DNA from: Verrucomicrobiaceae bacterium | GTDB lineage: Bacteria; Verrucomicrobiota; Verrucomicrobiia; Verrucomicrobiales; Verrucomicrobiaceae | DNA: 64,000 nt | Direction: 5' to 3' | NCBI GenBank assembly: GCA_015075365.1 | Contig: JABTUN010000001.1 | Coordinates: forward strand, 1,116,001-1,180,000 | In this document: one piece after another, positions 53,262 through 64,000 of the stretch | How positions within the stretch are numbered: position 1 is the first letter of the stretch | How the letters are laid out: every line of letters begins with the position of its first letter | Program-made: the position numbers and the translations under genes | The notes under the pieces: generated by a model | What the model was told of the DNA's origin: nothing | What the model saw: the letters and a program-made list of their open reading frames with translations, nothing else | The model's database searches: none

Positions 53262-53456
53262 GAGCGTCGCAGACTACGGGCTCTGAAGAGGGTGTCTTGC
53301 CAAGACTGCCAACACCGGCTTGACACACGCCAGCCTCCCCGATCGCCTACTGTTCTTCTTCAAGAAGCAGCGTTTCTGGCCGGAGCATTAAGCTTCTGCC
53401 AACGAACACGATCATCGCGGACGCCGTATCGACACTGCTCTCCTCGCTGGCAAATA

Positions 53457-53485
53457 TTGACTGTTCTACCTATGTCTTCTAATTT
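53457..53485 (+). promoter_or_regulatory. Sigma70-like promoter of the helicase island, leaderless geometry
   Basis: TTGACT (53457-53462) and TAATTT (53480-53485) are separated by 17 bases. The -10 ends 6 bases before the ATG at 53492, and no Shine-Dalgarno lies before it. Transcription should start at about the A of ATG. Confidence 0.7.
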
Positions 53486-53491
53486 AACTTC

Positions 53492-55663
53492 ATGCCTCCT
53501 GGCGAATCATTCGCAAAACATGCTTATGTACTTCTAGCACCTGAGGTGCGTGGACGTATCGGTGGATGTCTGGGTGCGCTACCCGATGCTGAACAGATGG
53601 ATGCCTTCATTGCGGCAGCAAAGCGCGAATGGCAAGACGGCTGGAAGCATTCGATTGGACGCTATCCCCACATGCTGCTGCTCTTATATCAATGTGTGGC
53701 ATTCCTGAAGTATGAGGGAAACAAGTTCTGGGACGCATTCGCAGCGGTGCTCGGTGAACAAGTCATCCCATCTAATCGGCAAACAGAAATCAACGCATGT
53801 TTTGTTCGTGCTGCCAATCACCTCGGGCTGCCTGTGCTTGAACATCAGTATGTGCAATCAGCCGTGCGTCATGTGGGTATCCCAGTTCGTGTTTGGCGTG
53901 GATTCGTCCAGGTTTGCGAAAAGCTCATCCGAGTGGGCGATGACTGGCAAAGCTGGTCAGATGAATCTTGGCAAAACAATTTGGCAATGTGGCTGGGAGC
54001 CCGCCGAAACTTGATTGCATTTTTCGTGGATAATCGTGATACTGCCACTCAATGGCTGACTGAGATGATCGCCGCCCGGCAGATGCTGATCGAAAATCCG
54101 GCATACACTTTGGATGACATCAAAGAAGTCGTTGTCTTGCGTCCAGAGTATTTTGAGGCTGTGCCTGAGACGGCGCTCTTCCTCAGGCCTTCAGATCCAG
54201 AGTCGTTGTTTCGAGATCGCCCGCGCCTTCGTTACCAAAATCACGATGGATTGATCTCGATCACCTTGGAAGCACCACGCATATCAGATGAGAGCATGTT
54301 GCCAGCGGAATGGCAAATCTGCGGCAAACGCTGCCCGGCTTCTACGAATCCCGTCAGTTTGCATATCGATAGTGCTTCATTCGTGGAGACGCTTGCGCTT
54401 CAACTCGTCGGTGTGCGCGATGAAGCAAAGCCTTTCCGCCTTCGTGGAATTGATCCTTGGGCGTTGTGGTCGCATTCACTCAAAGCATTTGTCCCAAACA
54501 GCGTGCGCGAGCTTCCGGTTGGCGCATACACCGTCATTTCCAGACATCAGATTACTTTTACCGAGCAAAATGGTTGGTTAGAGGACGACGACGATGAAAC
54601 ACGGTGGAATGTCGAACATGAACTAAAAGATGGCTCCTCTTGTTTTGTCACCCAACTACAGCCCAGTGGGAAGCGGGCGTCTCTCGGCATTGCTGGGACG
54701 GATCGCATAGTTTTCGCACCGCATAAGAGACTGGAACTTCGAGTCTTCCCCCACCGAACGGAGCGATTTCAGCTCAAACTAGACGAACAATCCATTCTAC
54801 ACCTCACCAAGTGGCCCACCTTCATGCTGAAAGTGCCTCACGGGATGCTCGGAAGCAGCGTCCCTGAAACTCTGGAACGCTTAAACAGTGAGTATCGCCT
54901 CTTCTGTGATGAAAACCGCCTCGCGGGATCATGGCATGAATCGGTTCACCGTGAAGAGGATGAGTTTTACAGCTTCAAGGTCGATGACGGCATCAGTTTT
55001 CCACCTTCAAAGCCCGGTGCGATCTGGAAACCAACTCGCACCCTCAGTAGTTTTGATGGAATTTGGCAGCAGACCCGTGAACCGGAGCCCGAACCAATTC
55101 AACCCTTGTCTGTGAAGCTCCAGTCCACGAAACAGGGAGTCATTCCATTCGGTGATTCACCAGTCGTGCGCCTCATTAAAGGCCGCTCATTACGGGAAGA
55201 TCATCTGAAAAAGCTTTGGGTGGTTTATGAGGACTACATGCCTTGGTTCTTGCTCTCGGCGACCCAAGATTATGCAACCTGGGAAGAGATCGTTATCGCC
55301 CATGAGATGATGCACACTGGAAAGGGTGGGTGTTCGCTCAACCGCTGGGCTTTTGTTAAAATCGAGCGATTGGGAATGATGGCTCAGCGTGGACAGAGGT
55401 GGACCGACTTTGAGAATCGAGTTCACTTCGGAGGCTACGCAAATGGCCGCTTCGTTATGCGATACGCAGGTCTCACAACAGCGATCTACCCAGTTTTGAG
55501 CCAAATGGAGCCTTTGAAAAAGATCAGGGCTTTTCAGGAGCGTGGATACCCGCCATGTCTTGAAGCCATATACAGCCTTGAGGGTGATTCGGATCAAAAG
55601 CTCAGGTGTCTGTGCCACCGACACTCCATCAGAATCATGTCAGCAAATTTATGGACCCGTTAA
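53492..55663 (+). CDS. Unknown protein of the putative defence island (723 aa)
   Basis: This 723-residue cytoplasmic-looking protein has no signal peptide or membrane span. The first 230 residues are helical (WQDGWKHSIGRYPHMLLLLY). The middle and end have alternating strands, with Trp/Asp-rich blocks such as FRLRGIDPWALWSHSLKAFV and GWLEDDDDETRWNV, and a late region (LWVVYEDYMPWFLL, WAFVKIERLGMMAQ). I recognise no enzyme motif. It overlaps the helicase gene by 13 bases, so the two are co-expressed. Codon and base composition are lower in GC than the neighbours, suggesting transfer. In Druantia type III a large unknown (DruH) precedes the helicase DruE; homology to DruH is not established here. 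Confidence 0.78.
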   Translation: MPPGESFAKHAYVLLAPEVRGRIGGCLGALPDAEQMDAFIAAAKREWQDGWKHSIGRYPHMLLLLYQCVAFLKYEGNKFWDAFAAVLGEQVIPSNRQTEINACFVRAANHLGLPVLEHQYVQSAVRHVGIPVRVWRGFVQVCEKLIRVGDDWQSWSDESWQNNLAMWLGARRNLIAFFVDNRDTATQWLTEMIAARQMLIENPAYTLDDIKEVVVLRPEYFEAVPETALFLRPSDPESLFRDRPRLRYQNHDGLISITLEAPRISDESMLPAEWQICGKRCPASTNPVSLHIDSASFVETLALQLVGVRDEAKPFRLRGIDPWALWSHSLKAFVPNSVRELPVGAYTVISRHQITFTEQNGWLEDDDDETRWNVEHELKDGSSCFVTQLQPSGKRASLGIAGTDRIVFAPHKRLELRVFPHRTERFQLKLDEQSILHLTKWPTFMLKVPHGMLGSSVPETLERLNSEYRLFCDENRLAGSWHESVHREEDEFYSFKVDDGISFPPSKPGAIWKPTRTLSSFDGIWQQTREPEPEPIQPLSVKLQSTKQGVIPFGDSPVVRLIKGRSLREDHLKKLWVVYEDYMPWFLLSATQDYATWEEIVIAHEMMHTGKGGCSLNRWAFVKIERLGMMAQRGQRWTDFENRVHFGGYANGRFVMRYAGLTTAIYPVLSQMEPLKKIRAFQERGYPPCLEAIYSLEGDSDQKLRCLCHRHSIRIMSANLWTR

Positions 55664-58600
55664 CTCATCGCTTTAACAGCGAAGTCGTCGCCAAATTCAC
55701 CGCCATGCTGCGTTCGCAGTATCATGTGCATCCACATTTTCAGGGGATCAAAAATCAGTGGAATGGCTTTCTCGAACAGCCTGATCAGCTCATCAATGGC
55801 CCCTTCCTCGAAGCCGCGACGAGCTATGCCAGTGGAGACTCGCTGGATGTGCTGCCTTTGCACGAACAGACCAAAGCCACGATCCGCGAGGTCATGGGTG
55901 GGCGGCCTCTTTACAAGCATCAGAGCGATGCACTGCAGCGCGTGCTTGCGGGACAGAACGTGGTGGTGGCCACAGGAACCAGCAGTGGCAAGACGCGCTG
56001 CTTTCAACTGCCGATCCTGGATGATCTCATCCGTGACGCATCACCCGGGCTGCGTGCCATCATCATCTACCCTCTCAACGCTTTGGTGAATGACCAGCTA
56101 CAGGATTGGGAACGACTGCTGGCCGCCCATCCACGCATCACCTTTGCCCGGTTCACAGGGCAAACCCCAAACGACCAGAAAGACTACGAAAGCCGGATGC
56201 GCGAGGCTTGCCGTGCTCGTATGAAAGGCAAGGTTGAGGCTGACTTGCTTGAAGATGCGGCAAACGAGGAGTTTCATCGCGAGCTTACGAAAGCCAAAGC
56301 AACGCCGAATCATCTACGTCATCGGGCGGCGATTCGCCAGAGCCCACCCCACATTCTGGTGACGAATTTTTCTATGCTTGAGTACCTACTCGTGCGTCCA
56401 GTGGACGCACCGGTGTTTGAGGGGGCGCGGTTAAAATTCATCGTGCTCGATGAGGCCCATGCTTACCGAAGTGTGCAGGCGACGGAGATCGCGTTTCTGC
56501 TCAGACGTCTAAAAGACAGGCTAGGAGCTGTGAAGCCCACCTGCATCGCCACTTCTGCGACCTTGGGCGACCCCAATAAACCCGGCAGCACGGAGCGTGT
56601 GGGGCGATTCGCATCGGGATTGTTCGGCGAGGACTTCACTGCCGACGGTTTGATCTACGGAACTCCGCGCGAAATTGCAAGACCTGCTAAGCCCCATACT
56701 CTGACTGCGGCTGATTACATCACCGCAGCAAGTGCCATCGATCCAGGCAACCCCGCTGCCGCTCTCGCCGCGCTACCTGTCCATGGTTCCTCCAGCCTTC
56801 GTGAATACCTAGAAGATGATGAACACGTCTTCAAACTTCGCAGCGAGATCCTGCGTAAGCCTGCGAAATTTCAAGAGGTGGCCGCCCGCTTGTTTGGCAG
56901 TTCGCCGGACCGTGAGGCGGGCTTGTCTGCTTTGCTGGCCCTGGTGGCAACTGCGGACGAAACCCAAGCAGGCCACGAAGCACTCCTACCCACGCGGCTG
57001 CACTACTTCCTCCGAGCACAAGATGGACTGCACGCCTGCCTGCGGGAAGATTGCCCTGGTCGGCATGGCAGTGTGCCAGCGGTCTTCGCTTCTCGACTTG
57101 TGGATGATGTCACGCCTGAAGGTCTATGCCCGCACTGTCATGCTGCCGGCAAAGCATCGAAGCTCGTCGAACTGGTGACATGTCGCCGCTGCGGCTGGCT
57201 CTATGGTGCTCTGCGTGATCTCGGCCCGACAAGAAAGCGGACGGAACGCGAGACTGGTGAGTCATCGCAACCACCGCCAAGCCATGACTCGTTCGACACC
57301 GAGCTAGGCTGGGCGTCTGACAGTTTCTACACCTATTTCTCGATCACACCCGAGATGCCCTACCCGCGTCCGGCAGCGGATAGTGAGGAAGACCGTGAAA
57401 ACGCGAAGCTCGTATTCAATCCTGACGATGCCCAATGGTGCGCGGGATGTGGCAAGCGGGTTCAAAGCACCACGGATGCCTGCCAGTGCGGGCAATCTGC
57501 ACATCCCCGAGAGATCAATATTTTCCACCGTCAGTGCCCGAACGATCGCAGCGAGACTTTGGAAAGTGAATTGAAACACACACTGGGCCAGTGTCCGAAC
57601 TGCCTAGCTCGAAACACGATGGGGATTGAGCCCGTTCGCCGTTTCCAAGAGTCCGAAGACGAAGCTGGTCTCGCGGCGGCCATTCCGTTCGCGCACTTCG
57701 ATGTGTCACCGTGGCTGCCGAAGGAGCGTTGGCAGGTGCGGAAACTGTTGTGCTTCGCGGATCAGCGTCAGAAAGCCGCAGCGTTTCCCGCGTTGCTAGA
57801 GGATGAGATGTTTCCGTGGGACTTGGGCCGCGCAATTTGCCGCATCGTGCGAGCAAGTGGCAAAGCGATGCGCTTTACTCAAGTAGCCGATGCGCTGGCG
57901 AAGCAGGAGATCGAGAAGATTTTGCCCCAGGAGCAGGTGTTGTTGCTTGCCTCCTCCGTGCGACCTGAAGGCGATGACGTGAATTGGAAGCACTTTTTCC
58001 TAGCACAGGTGTTCGCCTATTTTGGGGTGCCTGACTCCGCGCGGGATAGCGCTGAAGATTTTGGGGCCTTGCGTGTGCGCTATGATCTTGACGCCACGAA
58101 ATCCAAGGCGCTGACCGATGTTCTTGCCAAGCATGGCGTGTCGGCAAACGAGGCGGAACCACTGCTGCAAACGATTTTTGGCTTTGCACGAAAGCGGAAG
58201 GCTTTTCGACTGCCTGAGGGTGTGAACCTTAAAGACGAAGCATTTGGCCGTGTGACGGCGGACATTTTCCTTGCCCGGGAGAAGGGCGGTCTCAAGAACG
58301 CCGAAGGGTTTGTCTCCGCCAGCACCAGCACGCAGGGTAACGAGTTCACCAACTATCTGAGCCGTGCGCTCAAACTATCTATCGCGGAGGCATGCACCGT
58401 CGCAGGCGAGCTGTGGGATGCGATGACGAGGACCGCTACATTGCGCCAGGGCACAGGAGACCTCTGGCAACTGCTTCCTTCCCTAATGTATCTGGACGTG
58501 CCAGCTTCACGCTACTGCTGTAACACCTGCCAGACCATCACAGGTTGGAACTTCAACAACGTGTGTCCGAAGAAGCAGTGCCAGGGAGTGCTGCAACCGA

Positions 58601-60528
58601 TGAATGCAATCTCGGACGATGATCGTTTGGTCGCACGTTGGGTGTCTGACCAGAGCGATGTGCCATTTCAATCGCTGGCTGCTGAGGAGCACACGGCCCA
58701 GATCGCGAAGGATGTGGCGGCCATCGTGGAAGAAGACTTCCGAGGTGCGGGTGTGAATCTCTTGAGTTCCACGACGACTTTTGAAATGGGCATCAATATT
58801 GGTGACTTGCAGAAGGTGCTGCTGCGCAACGCCCCACCCAGCGCCGCATCCTACATACAGCGTGTGGGACGCGCTGGACGTGGCGCGGATCGGAACGCCG
58901 TGTGCGTGACCTTGTGCAAGGGCACCAAGTATGATCTCGACTGCTGGCGAGAACCTGGCGCACGGCTGATGGCTGGCACGGTGAACCCGCCAACCGTATT
59001 CCTTGGCAACGCGCATCTCGCTCAAAGGCACATCAATGCCGTCTTCTTCGCGGCTGCTCTGCGTTCATCGTTGCCGCTGCTCAATATCTTGGCTCGGCGG
59101 CAGCAAATCCCGCTCGGCGTGTGTTTGAGCGCGGAGGTGCGCACAGGTCTTCCTTCTGCGTGGTTCTCCAAGGATACTGCGACCATTGTTCTCGATCTGC
59201 ATCAGGTCATGCAGAGCGTGATCATTGATGGGGCAACTGCGACCCCGTTGGACGTGCTCGTTGAATCCGTGGGTGGATGGGATAAGGCGCGAGCAGCTTG
59301 TCTCGATAGTTTCCAGAGCCGTATAAAAGAGGCCGAAGACGATCTGCTTGCACTCATGGACGAGCGGAAAGAACGCCACAACAAAGGCGAGGCTACCGGC
59401 GAATCCGAGCGCGCGATTCAGTCCATTCTCAAAGCCGATCTGATCAGCATCCTCGCCAAGCGTGGCTTCCTGCCACGTTACGCTTTCCCGCTAGATGTCG
59501 TGGAGTTGGTGACCAAGACCGACCGCTATTCCGAAAGCGAGGTCGATCTCAGTCGTGATCGCGGCCAGGCTATTGCCGAGTTTGCGCCCGGAGCGCAGGT
59601 CGTCGCGCGTAAGCAGCTCTACACCAGCGGCGGGTTGTTCTTTTCCACACGCAAGGAAATGCCCTCCTCCGAGTGGTTCTGGCGTTGCCCCAACTGCCAG
59701 CTCGTGCGCACGGAGTTGACGAAAGAGAAGCTGAAGGCCGCACTGGGTGACAATTGCCCTGCCTGCAGTCGGGCGGTCAATGTGCCTGCATTCCGCCGCT
59801 TCATTCAACCCGTTGCATTCCTGCACGACAAGAATGCGAAAGAATCTTTCGGACGTTCGAAGCCAATACGCCAACGCCAGGGTTTGACACATTTCATCGA
59901 CACGCTCGAAGGCGTCTCCTTTGCTGTTCACCCTGACTTTAAGGTAGGCATCAAGAAAAATGGGAAGCTGTTCCGCTATAACAGCGGCCCAGGGAACAAT
60001 GGCTTCCATCTCTGCCGCCTCTGTGGTCGCAGCGAGCCCGTGGGGCATGCTGGCGCATCTACATTCGCCCATCGGTGGCTGCGATTCCTTCCCGCATTTC
60101 GCGGCAAAGAGAAATGCACTGCGGAACCAGGTAAGTCATGGCCTGTAGCCTACGGGCACGTCTTTGAGTCCTTCTGTCTGATCGCTCAGCCGTCTCAATC
60201 CGCGCCATCACGCGAGTCGCTAGGCTATGCGATTCACCGAGGCGTCTGCAAAGTGCTTGAACTCGATCTGAACGAAGTCGGTGTCAGTTTCCGCCGCAGC
60301 ACCTCAGGCGGCGGGGATGAGATCATTCTCTTCGACAAAGCACCCGGCGGAGCAGGCCTGGTGACACAAGCTGCTGAGCGCTGGGATGAAGTCATCTCCG
60401 CGGCCGCCCAACTTGTGGAGTCATGCACCTGCGAGACAGCGTGCTACGACTGCCTGAAGGATTTCTCCAACCAGACTCATCATGAAAAGCTTGATCGAAA
60501 GTTGGCCGGACTCGCCCATGCAGCTTGA
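55651..60528 (+). CDS. Large DEAH helicase with zinc modules and C-terminal MZB/DUF1998 (1625 aa)
   Basis: I chose the ATG at 55651, 13 bases inside the upstream gene; a GTG at 55606 would add 15 residues. Walker A ATGTSSGKT (about 107-115), DEAH (about 267-270), ATSATLGD, TTTFEMGINIGDL and QRVGRAGRG (about 1070) show an SF2 helicase whose two RecA lobes are split by several hundred residues. Multiple CXXC pairs (CPHCHAAG, CRRCGW, CAGCGK, CPNCLA, CCNTCQT, CPNCQLV, CPACSR, CRLCGR) suggest zinc ribbons. The tail CTCETACYDCL near 1592-1602 fits the MZB/DUF1998 module. Size and order resemble DruE of Druantia. DISARM DrmA/B and Dpd helicases are alternatives, but their partner genes are absent. 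Confidence 0.88.
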   Translation: MDPLTHRFNSEVVAKFTAMLRSQYHVHPHFQGIKNQWNGFLEQPDQLINGPFLEAATSYASGDSLDVLPLHEQTKATIREVMGGRPLYKHQSDALQRVLAGQNVVVATGTSSGKTRCFQLPILDDLIRDASPGLRAIIIYPLNALVNDQLQDWERLLAAHPRITFARFTGQTPNDQKDYESRMREACRARMKGKVEADLLEDAANEEFHRELTKAKATPNHLRHRAAIRQSPPHILVTNFSMLEYLLVRPVDAPVFEGARLKFIVLDEAHAYRSVQATEIAFLLRRLKDRLGAVKPTCIATSATLGDPNKPGSTERVGRFASGLFGEDFTADGLIYGTPREIARPAKPHTLTAADYITAASAIDPGNPAAALAALPVHGSSSLREYLEDDEHVFKLRSEILRKPAKFQEVAARLFGSSPDREAGLSALLALVATADETQAGHEALLPTRLHYFLRAQDGLHACLREDCPGRHGSVPAVFASRLVDDVTPEGLCPHCHAAGKASKLVELVTCRRCGWLYGALRDLGPTRKRTERETGESSQPPPSHDSFDTELGWASDSFYTYFSITPEMPYPRPAADSEEDRENAKLVFNPDDAQWCAGCGKRVQSTTDACQCGQSAHPREINIFHRQCPNDRSETLESELKHTLGQCPNCLARNTMGIEPVRRFQESEDEAGLAAAIPFAHFDVSPWLPKERWQVRKLLCFADQRQKAAAFPALLEDEMFPWDLGRAICRIVRASGKAMRFTQVADALAKQEIEKILPQEQVLLLASSVRPEGDDVNWKHFFLAQVFAYFGVPDSARDSAEDFGALRVRYDLDATKSKALTDVLAKHGVSANEAEPLLQTIFGFARKRKAFRLPEGVNLKDEAFGRVTADIFLAREKGGLKNAEGFVSASTSTQGNEFTNYLSRALKLSIAEACTVAGELWDAMTRTATLRQGTGDLWQLLPSLMYLDVPASRYCCNTCQTITGWNFNNVCPKKQCQGVLQPMNAISDDDRLVARWVSDQSDVPFQSLAAEEHTAQIAKDVAAIVEEDFRGAGVNLLSSTTTFEMGINIGDLQKVLLRNAPPSAASYIQRVGRAGRGADRNAVCVTLCKGTKYDLDCWREPGARLMAGTVNPPTVFLGNAHLAQRHINAVFFAAALRSSLPLLNILARRQQIPLGVCLSAEVRTGLPSAWFSKDTATIVLDLHQVMQSVIIDGATATPLDVLVESVGGWDKARAACLDSFQSRIKEAEDDLLALMDERKERHNKGEATGESERAIQSILKADLISILAKRGFLPRYAFPLDVVELVTKTDRYSESEVDLSRDRGQAIAEFAPGAQVVARKQLYTSGGLFFSTRKEMPSSEWFWRCPNCQLVRTELTKEKLKAALGDNCPACSRAVNVPAFRRFIQPVAFLHDKNAKESFGRSKPIRQRQGLTHFIDTLEGVSFAVHPDFKVGIKKNGKLFRYNSGPGNNGFHLCRLCGRSEPVGHAGASTFAHRWLRFLPAFRGKEKCTAEPGKSWPVAYGHVFESFCLIAQPSQSAPSRESLGYAIHRGVCKVLELDLNEVGVSFRRSTSGGGDEIILFDKAPGGAGLVTQAAERWDEVISAAAQLVESCTCETACYDCLKDFSNQTHHEKLDRKLAGLAHAA

Positions 60529-60624
60529 ACTGTGCAATCAGCGTATGTCAGCCAGAATATGGTGGCGTGGGATTGCCGAACTCCTGGGGCTTGCATCGCT
60601 CTTTTGTGGCAGTGAAGGAGAGGT

Positions 60625-61000
60625 TTGGGGGCGGCGTGTGAGTGGCGGTTGAGTGCTGAGCATCTTCGTCCTGATCCTGCGCCGCCGGTGCCGGTGGTGG
60701 AGTTTTCGAGCCCGGTGCAGCTTCAGGAGGCCATGGCGGACCCGGTGCGTTACAGGGCGCTGAAGGAGCTGGCGCCGGGTGCTTACCTTTCGCCGACGGA
60801 ACCCGCGAAGAGGTTGGGGTGAAGGTGGACAGCATGTCGAAACACCTGTGAGTGTTGTGGGATCTCGGGGCGGTGCAACTGATGAGCCCGGAGGATGGGC
60901 ACGGCGGGTGCAGTATTAGCAGATTCCGCAGCGTTTCCGCGCGACGACAGACACCGGAAGGCCGCTGCTGGACTATGGGGTGTGCGTGGTGCGGTTTTGA
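60625..61000 (+). pseudogene. Decayed winged-helix (ArsR-like) regulator
   Basis: Reading across three frames restores a continuous regulator: AMADPVRYRALKELAPGAYL, then LSPTEPAKRLG in the first frame; VKVDSMSKHL and VLWDLGAVQL in the second; IPQRFRATTDTGRPLLDYGV to the TGA at 60998-61000 in the third. A base is lost near 60816-60819, there is an in-frame TGA at 60849, a shift near 60910 and a TAG at 60917. It is therefore inactive. The 489-base spacer 60529-61017 holds nothing else that I can support. It sits at the right edge of the helicase island. Confidence 0.7.
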
Positions 61001-61017
61001 GACGGTGGCGAAGGGGT

Positions 61018-62814
<1,797 letters not shown>

Positions 62815-62893
62815 GCAGGAAAATGGGAATACGTTCGAGTGGCTTTTTCGGGCTGAACGTGTTTTGGACGGTGGGAAGCCTGTTCTACTTTGC

Positions 62894-64000
62894 CTACTCC
62901 ACCCGCACCGTCGCACGCAGCGTGGGTTTGTCCGTGAGTTCGAGAACGGCGAGGGACTCGGCGTCGTCGGGGTGGCGGTTGGAATGCGTGAGCGAGAGGC
63001 GGCGGCCGGCGGCGCGGAGGGTGAAGTTCACGCCGAGCTGGCTGTTGCCGTTCCCTAGCGCCCATTCGTGATCATAGAGGTAGGCACGCGGGAGGGAGAT
63101 GGTGAGGTGGCGTTTGCCATCGGGCATGCTGGCGAGCCTGGCGGTGATCTCTTTTTCGTCGTAGTTCGCCGCGTAGCCGGTGCCGAAGGCCCAGACGGCG
63201 AGCTTTTCGACTGTGGCGTCGCCATCGGCGGCTTTGCCATGAATGCGGATGCCAGCGGTGGCACCGGGCGTGAGGCGCTGGCCGTAACGGCGTGCGTCGA
63301 GGTTCAAGGTGGCGTCAAAGGCGCGGCCGGTGTCATCGTCCACGAGGTCGAGGCCGTTCAGGTCGCAGATGAGGAAGAGCTTCTGGCTGTCCGCCTCGAA
63401 GCGGATCGTCACAGCGGATTCACCACCATCCGCGGTGCTGAGCGGCACAGGCTGCTTGAGGCCCAAATTGCGCACGATCTCCATCTGGCGGGTGAAGTCG
63501 CGTTTCTGGCCTCCGAGGTCGATTTGGAGCTTCAGGGCGAGATTTTGACGATAGGGCGCGTCCGCCTTCAGCCCGAGGTCGAGCTTCAGATCCGGCGACT
63601 CGTGCGAGTCGGCGGCCAGATCGAGCTTTCCGGTGAATTTCCGTCCCTGAAAGTCGAGCGTCCAGGCACAGACGGCCCTGTCCTTGTCCGCGTTGATGAT
63701 GTCAAAGCCGGGATTGAAGACGCCCTCGTGGTTGAAGGTGGTCCGGGAAGTGATGGCGACGCTCAAGGGCACCACAGGCACGGTCACATCCTGGATGCGG
63801 GCCTGGCTGCCTGAAATGACGAGCAGCGGCAGCCGCAACACGGTGTCATCTGGTGCTTGCGGGAGCGTGTAGGTGACGGAGAGGTTTTCGCCGCCGCCTG
63901 GCGGGAGCTGCAGTTCCGGGCTGGCGTCCTGCGGCTTGCAGGTGGTCGTGAGCAGCGGCAGCACGTTGAGCACGAGCGGTGTTTGGCCCGTGTTTTTCAA
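62894..64000 (-). CDS. Hypothetical protein, 5'-truncated by the window end (368 aa seen)
   Basis: The frame remains open at base 64000, so the true start lies outside. The visible part is beta-rich: an Ig-like segment (LPPGGGENLSVTYTLPQ), a long middle section with TFNHEGVFNPGFDIINADKD, and a late C-terminal portion reading FEADSQKLFLICDLNGLD and HLTISLPRAYLYDHEWALGN. That last part resembles carbohydrate-binding or CBM9-like beta-sandwich domains. It has no catalytic motif. It ends 79 bases before the ABC exporter start on the same strand. Confidence 0.6.
   Translation of the reverse strand: MKNTGQTPLVLNVLPLLTTTCKPQDASPELQLPPGGGENLSVTYTLPQAPDDTVLRLPLLVISGSQARIQDVTVPVVPLSVAITSRTTFNHEGVFNPGFDIINADKDRAVCAWTLDFQGRKFTGKLDLAADSHESPDLKLDLGLKADAPYRQNLALKLQIDLGGQKRDFTRQMEIVRNLGLKQPVPLSTADGGESAVTIRFEADSQKLFLICDLNGLDLVDDDTGRAFDATLNLDARRYGQRLTPGATAGIRIHGKAADGDATVEKLAVWAFGTGYAANYDEKEITARLASMPDGKRHLTISLPRAYLYDHEWALGNGNSQLGVNFTLRAAGRRLSLTHSNRHPDDAESLAVLELTDKPTLRATVRVE

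Noticed and set aside
53262..53456. Integrase or attachment site at the left edge of the helicase island
   Set aside because: No integrase, tRNA or direct repeat was seen at either edge, so the mode of acquisition is unknown.
55606..55650. GTG start for the large helicase at 55606
   Set aside because: The ATG at 55651 gives a more natural N-terminus and shorter overlap with the preceding gene. The GTG cannot be excluded.

Overview
This is a GC-rich bacterial window. The gene content points to the Verrucomicrobiota, probably a relative of Verrucomicrobium/Prosthecobacter. The signs are three DUF1501 proteins with twin-arginine-like leaders, a giant cytochrome/WD40/DUF1549/DUF1553 protein, an SHD1-domain protein, a sulfatase, a sialate O-acetylesterase, a DUF187-type glycosidase, a PUR-family small protein, and an epimerase-shikimate kinase fusion. 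The phylum is inferred from family content; no rRNA or tRNA gene was seen.

Layout. 0-3.5 kb: the tail of an ExbD/TolR protein, a TPR protein, a PUR protein and a cytochrome-like lipoprotein. 3.5-8.6 kb: hrpA, carrying two in-frame palindromic insertions, then a small GNAT/hypothetical block. 8.6-17.4 kb: housekeeping and envelope genes (YmdB-type phosphoesterase, amidase, SDR-AroK fusion, RNA methyltransferase, TatD, C39-like protein, SHD1 protein). 17.4-22.2 kb: a minus-strand run (hypothetical membrane protein, serine hydrolase, ArsR-methyltransferase, NusG-like factor). 22.3-26.8 kb: a plus-strand run (membrane protein, GT9 glycosyltransferase, adk, fmt, nuoJK). 26.9-28.7 kb: an Rrf2/NsrR-like regulator with a translationally coupled c-type cytochrome and a candidate operator. 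28.8-38.5 kb: galE, sugar isomerase, DUF1501, sialate esterase, nitroreductase, DUF456, hydrolase, transaldolase, hisF and PII. 38.7-49.8 kb: secreted carbohydrate-active proteins mixed with glmM and a cdaA/mini-cdaR pair. 49.8-53.3 kb: the cytochrome/WD40/DUF1553 giant. 53.5-60.5 kb: an island of visibly lower GC with two overlapping genes, a 723-aa unknown and a ~1625-aa DEAH helicase ending in an MZB/DUF1998 zinc-binding module. It resembles a Druantia-type anti-phage module. It is followed by a decayed winged-helix regulator pseudogene. 61.0-64.0 kb: an ABC exporter and a truncated hypothetical.

The most unusual recurrent feature is several families of short palindromic or heptameric repeats. 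Most lie between genes. Two sit in-frame in hrpA linkers, and one sits in-frame exactly where the WD40 part of the 1143-aa protein joins its PSCyt/DUF1549 part, suggesting that an intergenic repeat became coding during a gene fusion. The best island candidate for a little-described system is the two-gene helicase module at 53.5-60.5 kb, which has a promoter placed for leaderless expression.
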